A DNA stretch of 64,000 nucleotides from UBA1227 sp963629305 (GTDB lineage: Bacteria; Bacillota; Clostridia; Oscillospirales; Acutalibacteraceae): contig CAVGIJ010000004.1 of the NCBI GenBank assembly GCA_963629305.1, positions 32,560-96,559 of the forward strand, given 5' to 3'. A program made the position numbers and the translations under genes. Position 1 is the first letter of the stretch. Every line of letters starts with the position of its first letter. The notes beneath the pieces are model-generated. The model was not told where the DNA came from. It saw only the letters and a program-made list of their open reading frames with translations, and did not search any database. Shown piece after piece: positions 52,301-61,405 of the stretch.

Positions 52301-53969
52301 CTTCGGTACGGTAACAAGTACATGCGAAACTGAAAATACAGTCGCAGTAGGCGGCTTTGCGGGACTTGGATCGACATCTACAGGTACATTAAACAGATGC
52401 TATAATGCCGGCAATGTTGTGGGCGGCAAGGCGAAAACCGTAGGCGGATTAATCGGAAGCGCTGCCAAAAAAAAACTTACTATAAAGAATTCTTATAATA
52501 ACGGAAATATTTCAACAGACCACAGTGAAAAATCAGTGGGCTCATTCGTAGGTTACGCTGCAGTTGCATCCGCGATTACTAATTGTTTTTCACTTGATAC
52601 TTCATGTGAAACCCTTATAAACAATCTTACCGAACAGTCAGGTATAACAGTTGTTACATCTGATGAACTCAAGACAAAGGCAGAAACCCTCGGAGAACAG
52701 TTTGTTGATGAATCCGGTGTGGCAGAGGCTTCTCAGGTGAATTCCGGATATCCGGTATTTACATGGCAGGCGCAGGCAAGAGGTATTGAGTTTGAGGGCA
52801 GATTTAAAACCGTTACAGAGGGTGACGAGTTCACACTCGACGTATATGTAACCCCTGAGGGTACAAAGGCGGATAACCTTACGTGGGAAAGCTCCGCTCC
52901 TGACATAATTTCCGTTGAAAACGGGGTGCTCAAAGCTCTTAAGAAAGGTCAGGCAACAATTACTGCAAAGAATGATGCTATGGGAACACAGGCAACGATT
53001 CTTATAACAGTAAATTGTAAGCATGAAACAGTTCTTTCTGTTACAAAGGAAGCAACATGTACAGAAACCGGAACAGCAAATGTCATCTGTACAAAGTGTA
53101 ACGAAATTGTTTCGGTTGCTACCATCCCGTCAAAGGGCGGCCATGTTGAGGTTATTGACGCTGCTGTTGAACCGACTTGTACAGAATCCGGTCTTACAGA
53201 AGGAAAACACTGTTCTGTATGTAATGAGGTACTTGTAGGACAGGAAGTTCTTGATCCCAAGGGTCACACATTTGATCTTGAAGAGATAAATGAAAAGACC
53301 TTAAGATCCGAGGCTACTGTTACAGAAAAGGCAACTTACTGGTATACATGCTCCGACTGCTCTGCGATAAGCAGTGAAACAGACGGAAATAAATACTTTG
53401 AGTACGGTGATGCTTTGCCGACCGGATGGGTTGAAGACGGTTCTGATTGGTACTATTATGACGAAAACGGCAACACAGTAACAGGCTGGGAAAAGATAAA
53501 CGGTAAATGGTACTATTTCACTGAAGAAGACGGTAAAATGGTAACCGGCTGGCAGCAGATAAACGGTAAATGGTATTACATGAATGAAAACGGTGCTATG
53601 GTGACCGGATGGAACCTCATCGACGGAAACTGGTACTATATGAATTCTGACGGTGTGATGCTTACAGGTTGGCAGCAGATAAACGGCAAGTGGTACTACT
53701 TCAATGTTGCAGGAAAAATGGTAACGGGATGGGCACATATAAACGGTGCCTGGTACTATTTCAACTCAAACGGCGTTATGCTTACCGGCTGGCAGGCTAT
53801 AAACGGTAAGTGGTACTATTTCAATCAGTGGGGTAAGATGGCAACAGGCTGGATCTACATTGACGGCAAATGGTATTACACAAATTCAAACGGAGAAATG
53901 CTTACCGGTACACAGAAAATTAACGGTAAAACTTATAAATTCAATGCAAGTGGTGTCTGGGTGGCATAA
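49317..53969 (+). CDS. Giant secreted wall-binding protein with GLUG-like repeats
   Basis: Secreted protein of 1550 residues. Order: Sec signal peptide (about 1-30), an N-terminal beta domain, two blocks of GLUG-like repeats (about 438-658 and 874-1108; units such as GGVVGYA and CYNSGAV that suggest a beta-helix), each followed by a LKxxAxxLGxxF segment, CxxC-bearing units with H-x-Y, a BIG2 Ig-like domain (about 1158-1231), more CxxC units, and nine 20-residue TGW..INGKWYY repeats (1369-1550) for wall attachment. No LPXTG is seen. AAGGAG precedes the ATG. Likely an adhesin or carbohydrate binder; target unknown. Confidence 0.88.
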   Translation: MQKKHISTKILSVLLVLAMMLSIAPISALAVAPSGYGFAQTAQLVSINGIEPDVKVVNTAESAKNEGTDYWYEQVQDVVDVSDSSVTDIKVSVKFSAGTSNWSEETWKANAARYFQLATSNIYAKAVANYVDDGTAYGETNSSGAVQISFSCDTATQTVTYTIPKKAISSSGGTYWAVLGSATGGNNAKKMLGAPVFYEVTFKANASTPTVPATPATPKPHNITLKVSGMDASLVKFNRAGDEVGTYSAGEPITSSVYAWEIPVVVDSAANYDVFVFTINNNGGKTPVKYVENAGTKLTDFGDTRFTMGNYDTEIAVAADKPVKNADGYYEIKTAAQFDWFALYATFVNTNANAILMDDITITADTHRVGSATTRYYNGTFDGNGHSITRNISISEKTEVFSVQNNISIFSFVRNAVIKNVTTDGSISITGTCEGEGTHFGGVVGYAEGTTVIENCINKTEMNIDAKFNASSFGGVLGASGNVSAKSSVKVVNCKNFADITTSEYAQSRTAGVVGYGWLKIERCFNSGNITAGAGFVGGICGWNEDGPIIVCANVGNISAPSANIVGIGGITGAFTKNAGRANYMESCYNGGTITAANAKDQVGGLVGFSCSSILNCYNSGAVISPEGTRYHGSLIGQGVSPYAISRSFFLKGTDSVAYSVAPTMDATATALTADELKAAADKLGGKFADNSEAEAPINNGYPVLKWQLCTNHDYSITENIAPTCVDKGGVKHICSVCGDWYLTNEVAATGKHVYKDLKRVEPTYGKDGYADKECTVCGHVEREILKASGFNKDGYFEINNYDEYKLFADYVSAGNYNANAILLSDIDFTDKEMIYIGGETSTTAFSGIFDGNGHEITVNINAPESEYAGLFKYTSGTIKNITLSGSVTGGKYVGGIAGYASKIQDCVNNATVTATLEGAYVGGIAGYASGTVSYCTNNGTVLCETEGSTIGGLVGSAKSTISYSVNNVDISSSISTGAIGGLSGRGRSFTECANFGTVTSTCETENTVAVGGFAGLGSTSTGTLNRCYNAGNVVGGKAKTVGGLIGSAAKKKLTIKNSYNNGNISTDHSEKSVGSFVGYAAVASAITNCFSLDTSCETLINNLTEQSGITVVTSDELKTKAETLGEQFVDESGVAEASQVNSGYPVFTWQAQARGIEFEGRFKTVTEGDEFTLDVYVTPEGTKADNLTWESSAPDIISVENGVLKALKKGQATITAKNDAMGTQATILITVNCKHETVLSVTKEATCTETGTANVICTKCNEIVSVATIPSKGGHVEVIDAAVEPTCTESGLTEGKHCSVCNEVLVGQEVLDPKGHTFDLEEINEKTLRSEATVTEKATYWYTCSDCSAISSETDGNKYFEYGDALPTGWVEDGSDWYYYDENGNTVTGWEKINGKWYYFTEEDGKMVTGWQQINGKWYYMNENGAMVTGWNLIDGNWYYMNSDGVMLTGWQQINGKWYYFNVAGKMVTGWAHINGAWYYFNSNGVMLTGWQAINGKWYYFNQWGKMATGWIYIDGKWYYTNSNGEMLTGTQKINGKTYKFNASGVWVA
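53421..53966 (+). repeat. Nine cell-wall-binding repeats
   Basis: About nine 60-base units coding for VTGWxxINGKWYYxNxxGxM, ending with a variant TGTQKINGKTYKF. Similar repeats in other Firmicutes bind wall polymers (choline or secondary polysaccharide). Confidence 0.9.
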
Positions 53970-53973
53970 TTTG

Positions 53974-53982
53974 TGTTATAAT
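53974..53982 (+). promoter_or_regulatory. Possible promoter between the two surface genes
   Basis: TGT followed by TATAAT makes an extended -10 element in the short space after the first surface gene. No good -35 is seen. Confidence 0.45.
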
Positions 53983-54031
53983 GGTTGCAAATAATATTTT
54001 TGCAAAAAATATTTGAAAGGGAGAGTGCTTA

Positions 54032-56950
54032 ATGAAACGGATTACAAAACTCAATAAAATTCTTTCATTAGTACTTGCCCTTGTAATGGTATTCGCATTT
54101 TCGGTTCCCGCTTTTGCAAGTGGTGGGCAGGGCTCCGGAAATCAGGATAACCCTACAATGGCAGGTAACAGCAGTTCCGGTTTTCAGCTGGGATTCCACG
54201 ACCCGTACATAGACATGTCGGCAGCACACGGTCGTGACGGTACTCAGGAGGGAAAAGAAACGGCGTATTTTGATATTCAGGATACGTATTACGATTCCCG
54301 TGAGGACATTTCATTTACAGTCGGACTTAATCCGTGCGGCGGTCAGAAAAATTTCACTGATGTGGATTTCTCGGGCATGTATATCTACAGTACGGCTGAC
54401 AAGGATACCCGTATTGCAAACTATGAAAAGGGTGAGTCGGGTCCGATAACGGTTTCGGAACTTAAAACGGTAAGTACGGATGAATGTGCTTACAGCGTTG
54501 CCAATGAAAGACACGTTGTAATCACAATAAAGGGCGGAACTCTCGCCATGGACGGCAGATACCGTCTTGTTATTCCCGGAACGGTCAAATCATCAAACGA
54601 AAAGATGCTTGGTGTTAATCTTGAAGTGACGTTTGATACGGGAGTTCGTTCATCTGAGCCGGAAAAGCTCTATGACGGTACATATCTTCTGAGAACATCC
54701 GGGGATTTTGATTGGTTTGCCAATGCAATCAATGAAAAAACAATTCCGCTTGACTCAGACGCAAAGCTTATGAACTCAATAGACTTAAGTTACAATAAAA
54801 CGTTCATAGGCAGATTTACCCGTGACAACGGATACAAAGCAAAGTATACCGGAACGTTCGACGGAAACGGTTATACCCTTACACTTAACATCTTTAACAT
54901 GAGCAGTTCGGGATTTGCGACATCGGGTGTTTTCAATTATCTCGGCGAAGGTGCGGTTGTCAAAAATCTTACTGTTGACGGAAAAGTTTCAACAGGTGAT
55001 GACTATGGAATCTGCTCACATGTCGGCGGAATCGTCGCTTTCGCCGACGGTTCTGTGACAATCGAAAACTGTGTAAACAATGCCGAAGTCTATGCTCCGT
55101 GTGCTTCACTTGTCGGTGGAATCATAGGATCGGGAAATGATATTACCATCATTGACTGTGTAAACAACGGCAAGGTAACAGGCTACAGAAATGTGGGCGG
55201 CATAATAGGCGAACTTGTCTTTATGGATAACAAAGTTTCACTTATAAAGAACTGTGTAAACTACGGTGATCTGGTTTCACCTGACAAGAATTTTGTGCTC
55301 GGTGAAAATGAAGACGGAAGTATTTCCTACGCTGATCATATATGGTCTGACTCCATAGGCGGAATAGTAGGCAGTACATATGTCCTTGCACCTTTGAATG
55401 AAAATCCTGACAGAACGGGAATTGTCACGAACTGTGTAAACTACGGAGACATATATACTCCTGTTTCCGCAGGCGGTATAATAGGTGAAGGTACGTGGGG
55501 CGGTCCGAAAACCGTAGAAAATTGTTACAATGCCGGAGACATCATTTTCTCAAGAACTGATTCTCTTTATAAGAATGATTACAGAGTTATTATAGGCGGT
55601 ATTGCGGGACAGCTTAACGGAAAACTGTTATACTCATATAACAGCGGTAAGATTACTATGCTTACAACACCGAAAGAAAATTACATCGGAGCAGTATACG
55701 CAACAAGAACCTCTGATACATTTGCAAACAATGCATTTGCACTTGAAGGTACGTATTCTGCACTTACATCAAACGGTGAAACGGCAAATATGAAATTCCT
55801 GACACCGGATGAGCTCAAAACTGATTCCGTACTTCTCAAAGACGGAAGATTTGTCAGCGACTCAACATCTGAAAATCCTCTGAACGACGGATATCCTATT
55901 CTTCCGTTCCAGACAAAAGCAGAAAGTGTTGAAATTGCTGATGACAAATTGGATATCACTGAAGGTGATAAGGTTATGCTTGACCTTAAGAAATCACCTG
56001 AAGGCTCAATAGTCGGCACTCTCGAGTGGACATCATCGGATGAAACCGTTGCAACTGTTGAAAACGGTGTTGTAACGGCTCTTAAACAGGGTACAACAAT
56101 AATTACACTCAAGGATCCTGCTACAGGCTCAGAAGATACCGTTGAAATAAAGGTAACATGCAACCATGACATAATAAGTGTGGTTACTAAAAAAGCAACC
56201 TGCGAGGAATCCGGTTTTGAAAACCTTTCATGCAGCAAGTGCGACTATACTCTTGAGGGCAATGTGATTCCAAAGACAGGACACAAGATTTCTGATTGGA
56301 AGTATAATGATGAGAAGCACTACAAAGTGTGTCTCAACGAGGGCTGTACAGCTGTTTTCGAGGAAGGCGACCATGAGTCGGGAAGAAAACAGGCTGCAAC
56401 TACAACCAAAAAGGCTACCTGCCGTGTGTGCGGTGCCGAATACGGAGACTTGCTTCCGACAGGTTGGGTATTAAGGGACGGTAGCTACTACTACTATGAT
56501 TCTACCGGAACTCTTACTACAGGTTGGCAGATTATAAACGGAAAATACTACTACCTTGATCCTGACAACGGAGGAAAGATGGTAACCGGATGGGCTCGTA
56601 TAAACGGTAAATGGTACTACATGAACAAATGGGGTGCTATGGTGACCGGATGGGCTCGTATAAACGGTAAGTGGTACTACATGAACAAATGGGGTGCTAT
56701 GGTGACCGGATGGGCTCAGATAAGCGGCAAATGGTACTACATGAACTCAAGCGGTGCCATGGTGACCGGATGGGCTCAGATAAACGGCAAATGGTACTAC
56801 ATGAGCTCAAGCGGTGCTATGCTTACCGGATGGCAGCGAATAGGCGGCAAGTGGTACTACATGAACAGCAGTGGTGCTATGCTTACAGGAACACAGCGTA
56901 TAAACGGAAAGTACTATCGTTTTAACTCAAGCGGTGTCTGGATAGCATAA
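54032..56950 (+). CDS. Secreted wall-binding protein (paralog of 49317 gene)
   Basis: Secreted protein of 972 residues with the same plan as its neighbour but shorter: signal peptide ending PAFAS (about 1-30), an N-terminal beta domain, one block of GLUG-like repeats (about 310-536), the LLKDGRFVSDSTSENPLNDGYPIL segment, a BIG2 domain (about 631-709), CxxC units (CEESGFENLSCSKCDY), and eight wall-binding repeats (810-972). One block of repeats fewer than the paralog suggests duplication followed by loss or gain. GGGAGAG precedes the ATG. Confidence 0.88.
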   Translation: MKRITKLNKILSLVLALVMVFAFSVPAFASGGQGSGNQDNPTMAGNSSSGFQLGFHDPYIDMSAAHGRDGTQEGKETAYFDIQDTYYDSREDISFTVGLNPCGGQKNFTDVDFSGMYIYSTADKDTRIANYEKGESGPITVSELKTVSTDECAYSVANERHVVITIKGGTLAMDGRYRLVIPGTVKSSNEKMLGVNLEVTFDTGVRSSEPEKLYDGTYLLRTSGDFDWFANAINEKTIPLDSDAKLMNSIDLSYNKTFIGRFTRDNGYKAKYTGTFDGNGYTLTLNIFNMSSSGFATSGVFNYLGEGAVVKNLTVDGKVSTGDDYGICSHVGGIVAFADGSVTIENCVNNAEVYAPCASLVGGIIGSGNDITIIDCVNNGKVTGYRNVGGIIGELVFMDNKVSLIKNCVNYGDLVSPDKNFVLGENEDGSISYADHIWSDSIGGIVGSTYVLAPLNENPDRTGIVTNCVNYGDIYTPVSAGGIIGEGTWGGPKTVENCYNAGDIIFSRTDSLYKNDYRVIIGGIAGQLNGKLLYSYNSGKITMLTTPKENYIGAVYATRTSDTFANNAFALEGTYSALTSNGETANMKFLTPDELKTDSVLLKDGRFVSDSTSENPLNDGYPILPFQTKAESVEIADDKLDITEGDKVMLDLKKSPEGSIVGTLEWTSSDETVATVENGVVTALKQGTTIITLKDPATGSEDTVEIKVTCNHDIISVVTKKATCEESGFENLSCSKCDYTLEGNVIPKTGHKISDWKYNDEKHYKVCLNEGCTAVFEEGDHESGRKQAATTTKKATCRVCGAEYGDLLPTGWVLRDGSYYYYDSTGTLTTGWQIINGKYYYLDPDNGGKMVTGWARINGKWYYMNKWGAMVTGWARINGKWYYMNKWGAMVTGWAQISGKWYYMNSSGAMVTGWAQINGKWYYMSSSGAMLTGWQRIGGKWYYMNSSGAMLTGTQRINGKYYRFNSSGVWIA
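56459..56947 (+). repeat. Eight cell-wall-binding repeats with near-identical units
   Basis: 60-base units; 56581-56640 and 56641-56700 differ at only two positions, and the units at 56701 and 56761 are also very close. This is the mark of recent tandem duplication. Confidence 0.92.
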
Positions 56951-56982
56951 TTGCTTTCTCACTAAATACTTATGAAGTTCTT

Positions 56983-57019
56983 GGGGACCCGGAATCTTTT
57001 GCTTTCGGGTCCCTGTGTT
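56983..57019 (+). terminator. Terminator after second surface gene
   Basis: Stem GGGACCCG / CGGGTCCC (56984-56991 and 57006-57013) followed by TGTGTTTTG. T-run is interrupted, so read-through into the MoxR gene, 13 bases further on, is possible. Confidence 0.7.
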
Positions 57020-57031
57020 TTGAGGTGACTT

Positions 57032-57967
57032 ATGGAAAAACGTTCATCTGCCGTAGTCGGCGAAATAAAAAAAGTTATTGTCGGAAAGGATGAAGTCATA
57101 GAAGGCGTCCTTATGACAATTCTTGCAGGCGGACATGTTCTTCTTGAGGATGTTCCCGGTGTAGGAAAAACTACGCTGGCACTTGCCTTTTCAAAGGTAA
57201 TGGGGCTTGCTTATAAGAGAGTTCAGTTTACACCGGACACAATGGCAGGTGACATTGTAGGCTTTTCTGTGTATAACAAAAAAACGGAAAGTTTTGACTA
57301 CAAACCGGGTGCGGTTTTTTGCAATTTATTTCTCGGCGACGAGATAAACAGAACTTCGCCTAAAACTCAGGCGGCACTTCTTGAAGTTATGGAGGAGGGA
57401 CAAGTGACGGTTGACGGTACTACTTATAAGGTGCCGAGACCGTTTACGTGCATTGCCACACAAAATCCTCTCGGAAGTGCCGGAACGCAGAATCTTCCTG
57501 AGTCCCAGCTTGACAGATTCATGGTTAAACTCTCTATGGGTTACCCGACGGTTGAAGACCAGATAAATATCGTAAAACAGCGTCAGACGGACGACCCCCT
57601 TGATACCGTGAATCCGGTTTTAACGGCAGAAAAAGTGGAATCCATGAAGATAGAAGTACAGAATGTATTTGTACATGATGAGGTTATAAAATATGCTGCA
57701 ACTCTGTGTGAAAATACAAGAACAGCGGCCGATGTATCTCAGGGAGTAAGTCCGCGTGCCGTTATAGCGCTTATAAAGCTGTCAAAGGCAAGAGCATTTA
57801 TAAATGGGCGTGATTTTGTCACTCCGGAAGATGTGCGTATGACATTCATTCCGGTATGCTCGCACAGAATTGTTCTCACACCGAAAGCCAGAATTAAAAA
57901 TATCACAACTGAGGGTATACTGAACAAGCTTCTTACGGAAACTCCTGAACCGAAAATGGGGAAATAA
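57032..57967 (+). CDS. MoxR-family AAA+ ATPase
   Basis: Chaperone-type ATPase of 311 residues. Walker A (EDVPGVGKTTLALAF), Walker B (LGDEINRTSPKTQAALLEVMEE), sensor 1 (CIATQNPLGSAG) and arginine finger/sensor 2 (QLDRFMVKLSMGYP; GVSPRAVIALIK) are intact. MoxR proteins help insert metals or assemble partners, often acting with DUF58/vWA proteins as here. It starts the cassette MoxR-DUF58-transglutaminase. Confidence 0.95.
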   Translation: MEKRSSAVVGEIKKVIVGKDEVIEGVLMTILAGGHVLLEDVPGVGKTTLALAFSKVMGLAYKRVQFTPDTMAGDIVGFSVYNKKTESFDYKPGAVFCNLFLGDEINRTSPKTQAALLEVMEEGQVTVDGTTYKVPRPFTCIATQNPLGSAGTQNLPESQLDRFMVKLSMGYPTVEDQINIVKQRQTDDPLDTVNPVLTAEKVESMKIEVQNVFVHDEVIKYAATLCENTRTAADVSQGVSPRAVIALIKLSKARAFINGRDFVTPEDVRMTFIPVCSHRIVLTPKARIKNITTEGILNKLLTETPEPKMGK

Positions 57968-57970
57968 TTG

Positions 57971-59065
57971 ATGATAAAGAACAGGGTTATATATTTTTTA
58001 CTGCTTATCGCGTCATTGGTACTATACATATTCACCAATGTCTCTGTGACTCTGCTCATTTTTGCCGTGTTACTGTTTCTTCCGCTTGTTTCTCTCATTT
58101 TTATGCTTCACTCTGCAAAGAGTCTGAGTGTAAGGGTGGACGTGCCGCATACCGTGTATAAGAGCGAAGAAATTATTGCCTCTGTTGTTTTTAAAAATAC
58201 AGATATACTTCCTATCGCAAAGGTACGTTTTACACTCTCGCTTACAAATGTTCTTACTGACGAGACTGTAAAAAGTTCATTTTACTGTTTTGTTCCGGGG
58301 AAAAGCACACAGGATTGTTCAATGAGCCTCGGTGACACACACCTGGGAAAACTCTTTTTGAGCACTGAGGATTTATGTATTTATGACATCATGGGCTTAT
58401 TTGTTAAGAAATTTCACGAAACCGAAGAACGTGCAGTGATTGTATACCCCGACTATTCTCCGATTAGTATTCGTACAGAAAATACCTACGAATCTTCAGG
58501 CGATTCACCGAAATATTCGGAACACAGGCCGGGTGACGATGTAACCGAGGTATACGACATAAAGGACTATACTCAGGGTTCTGAAATTCGTAAGATTGAC
58601 TGGAAACTTTCCGGCAAGTATGACAAGCTCGTCGTACGTGAATATGCATTGCCGCTTAATTATTCTGTATACATACTTACGGAACTTTTATCGTCATTAG
58701 GGGCGGACTCTGTTGACTCATGCGTTCAGTTTGCGTCTGATCTTTCACTGAGCCTCCTTGAAGAGGGAATACTTCATAACATGACGTGGTTTGACAAGGA
58801 ACGAGAAGCATTATCTGTTTATCCTATAAGTACAAGGGAAGAGTATGAAATTGCTCTTTATCATCTTGTGTCCTCTATAGGCTACAAGGATGCTCTCAAT
58901 TCACTTGATACCTTTTCGGAAAATTTTGAAATTGATGAAAAGGCAACCGTCGTATACGTAACTCCGAAAACCGATGAAGAAAAAACCGCTGAAATGTCAC
59001 TTACAAGGGTTTTTAAAACGGTTCTTATTCACGGCAAACAACGCTATTCCGGATTTGTTCTCTAG
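57971..59065 (+). CDS. DUF58 domain membrane protein
   Basis: A 364-residue protein with two membrane helices at the start (about 6-45) and a DUF58 domain. The typical HRPGDDVTEVYDIKDYTQGSEIRKIDWKLSGKYDKLVVREY stretch (given as its motif HRPGDD...IDWKLS...VRE) is present at about 175-220. DUF58 proteins are regular partners of MoxR ATPases; molecular role is not known. ATG at 57971 has a GGGGAAA site; the TTG one codon up is not used. It lies 3 bases after moxR. Confidence 0.9.
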   Translation: MIKNRVIYFLLLIASLVLYIFTNVSVTLLIFAVLLFLPLVSLIFMLHSAKSLSVRVDVPHTVYKSEEIIASVVFKNTDILPIAKVRFTLSLTNVLTDETVKSSFYCFVPGKSTQDCSMSLGDTHLGKLFLSTEDLCIYDIMGLFVKKFHETEERAVIVYPDYSPISIRTENTYESSGDSPKYSEHRPGDDVTEVYDIKDYTQGSEIRKIDWKLSGKYDKLVVREYALPLNYSVYILTELLSSLGADSVDSCVQFASDLSLSLLEEGILHNMTWFDKEREALSVYPISTREEYEIALYHLVSSIGYKDALNSLDTFSENFEIDEKATVVYVTPKTDEEKTAEMSLTRVFKTVLIHGKQRYSGFVL

Positions 59066-59074
59066 GAGATATGC

Positions 59075-61405
59075 ATGAATATAAAAGAAATAACTACTCG
59101 GAAAACTGAAAAGAAAAAAAACGGAATTGTCACCGGACTGCTGTTGTGTGTAATACTAGGCGGCTCATTTTGGTTTACGCTCTTTTCGCTTCTTGGCATA
59201 CATCCGGGTATCATAGAGATCCTTACTGTTTTTGTGCCGTCGGTGTGTATTTTTTTTCTTTCATGCAATGAACGTATAGGTAGGTATCTTACATTTTATG
59301 TTTTTATGGTGTCATCTGTAGTATTGTTGGCAGCAAATAAATTCTCATGGCAGGGAATTTTGTTTTCCGCCAACAGTGTTATAGACGCAATAAATGCAAA
59401 AAACGGAATGACAATCATTCCGTTTAATACCTCTGACCCTGCAAAATATGAAAATGCACGTTATCTTTTTGTTGCTATTCTTTCATTTATAACATCGTCT
59501 GTAAATGCCAATGCCGTTGTTCGTAAAGAGCCGGTATTGGCGGTACTTATAAATTCGGTGCCGGTAATTGTACTTATTTGTTTCTCTCTTACGCCGTCGA
59601 TTCCGGTATTTTTGACTCTTCTTTTGTCTGTTGTTGCTTTGTGCTTGAGATCGGGTGTAAAGAAGCCCTTGCCTATACGTCGGAAAAATGTCAGAACCGT
59701 GTACATACAAGGAGGAAAGTACCCCGCACTTCCGGCTATGGTTTTGAGTATTACAGTTTGTTTTGCCGTAGTTTTCGCGATTGTGCTGCGTGGGTATAAG
59801 CCGCTTGAAACCGTGGATACGGTAAAAACGCAGGCAGAGACGGCGTATGAAAATACCGTGTATGGTTCGGGTGTTGCATATACTCCGCTGACGGACGGCA
59901 ATTTACTTGAAGCCGACAGTGTAGCATACACCGACACCCCGGTACTCAATCTTAAGATGGAGTATCCGAGCAAAGTATATCTGCGCACATTTGTCGGAGA
60001 AAAATATGAGGACGGCAGCTGGACGACTTTGTCGGGAAACGCGTATTCCGGAGATTATCTCGGAATACTTGAATATCTCGGTCTCAACGGATTTTATCCG
60101 GTCATACAGATGTCAGATGTCTACAAAATGGAAGCAGAACGTACGGGCAGTGCTGTAAAGTTAAGTAACCTTACAGTAACCGATATTGCTCTTAAGAGTA
60201 ACCGTATATACATACCGTATGAAACTGTTGCAACGGAAGAACTCACTTCGAGAAACGTTGAATCTACGTGCATTCGCGCAACCGGAATACGCGGAGAAAG
60301 AGATTATACGGTTGAAACTTACACTCCGAAATACAGTGATTACGGTTCGGCTAATCTTGATTCGTGGCTCGACGGTTTGAGAGCATGCGACGGATTTGAT
60401 TCATACAGAGAAAATGAGCTTATATACAGAGATTTTGTGTATGATAATTACCTCTTTATTTCTGAAAATGATAAAAAAACAGTTGAGACCGCAATTACGG
60501 AAAATCTCAAAGGAAAAAATTACAGAGATGTAGTGTCATATATCCGCAATCTCTTTACAACTGATTACAGATTCAGCTATGATCTTACCGAGAGCGGTGC
60601 CAGCTCCGGTGCATCAACCGCAAAAGATCCGCTGTCAAGATTTGCTCTTGAGACAAAAACGGGATACGATTGCTATTTTGCATCTCTGGCAGCACTTATT
60701 CTCAGAGATGCCGGAATACCTGCAAGATATGCGGAAGGCTACTACCTTTCAGATGATGATGTGTCGGTTTATGAGGATCTCACGGATGTTGAATTTGAAC
60801 TCTATGACTCTGCTGCACACGCATGGGTTGAGGTTTATGTTGACGGAATAGGTTTTGTTCCGGTAGATGTTGTTCCGGGTTACTTCACTACGGAAAATTC
60901 GGAAACAGAGACAGTTATGCGTATGAGCACCGTGTTCAAGGCGAAAAATGACGATTTTTACTATGATGACGCAAACACCGGAGAGTCATCCGCCACAAAG
61001 GACGGAACTGATAACAAGCCACTGTATCTTCTTATCATTCCGGCAGTACTTCTTATTGTTACCGCCGTACTTATTGCTGTCGGATCCGTGTGTAAGAAAC
61101 GTATGAAAGCGTCACTTTTTGAATCTGACAATAAATGTGCAACGGTCTCAGCGTTTGACTATTATTGTAAAATACGTAAGTATGTTAAAGAAGATATAAA
61201 AACTCACCCTTATGAGTTTATTTCGTCAAAGGGTGAGGACTATGAAAAGTTTATAAAAATTGTATACGAGGCAGAATACTCAGAATCAGAGATTTCGCAG
61301 GACAAGAGGGAATATGCGGTAAGCTATGTTTTGAGAATTGCGGAGAGCACCGCAAAGGAATTACCTGTTTTAAAAAAGATTATTTATCGTCTGATGACTT
61401 TTTAG
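59075..61405 (+). CDS. Membrane transglutaminase-like protein
   Basis: A 776-residue protein: six or so N-terminal helices (about 20-240), an outside transglutaminase-like domain, and a helix near 648-670 before a cytoplasmic tail. The catalytic triad appears complete: Cys533 in GYDCYFAS, His582 in AHAWVEVY and Asp598 in VPVDVVPG. It could crosslink, cleave or transfer on surface proteins. The MoxR-DUF58-TgpA-like order occurs in many bacteria. The stop lies inside the 3' end of the convergent gene (26-base overlap). Confidence 0.92.
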   Translation: MNIKEITTRKTEKKKNGIVTGLLLCVILGGSFWFTLFSLLGIHPGIIEILTVFVPSVCIFFLSCNERIGRYLTFYVFMVSSVVLLAANKFSWQGILFSANSVIDAINAKNGMTIIPFNTSDPAKYENARYLFVAILSFITSSVNANAVVRKEPVLAVLINSVPVIVLICFSLTPSIPVFLTLLLSVVALCLRSGVKKPLPIRRKNVRTVYIQGGKYPALPAMVLSITVCFAVVFAIVLRGYKPLETVDTVKTQAETAYENTVYGSGVAYTPLTDGNLLEADSVAYTDTPVLNLKMEYPSKVYLRTFVGEKYEDGSWTTLSGNAYSGDYLGILEYLGLNGFYPVIQMSDVYKMEAERTGSAVKLSNLTVTDIALKSNRIYIPYETVATEELTSRNVESTCIRATGIRGERDYTVETYTPKYSDYGSANLDSWLDGLRACDGFDSYRENELIYRDFVYDNYLFISENDKKTVETAITENLKGKNYRDVVSYIRNLFTTDYRFSYDLTESGASSGASTAKDPLSRFALETKTGYDCYFASLAALILRDAGIPARYAEGYYLSDDDVSVYEDLTDVEFELYDSAAHAWVEVYVDGIGFVPVDVVPGYFTTENSETETVMRMSTVFKAKNDDFYYDDANTGESSATKDGTDNKPLYLLIIPAVLLIVTAVLIAVGSVCKKRMKASLFESDNKCATVSAFDYYCKIRKYVKEDIKTHPYEFISSKGEDYEKFIKIVYEAEYSESEISQDKREYAVSYVLRIAESTAKELPVLKKIIYRLMTF

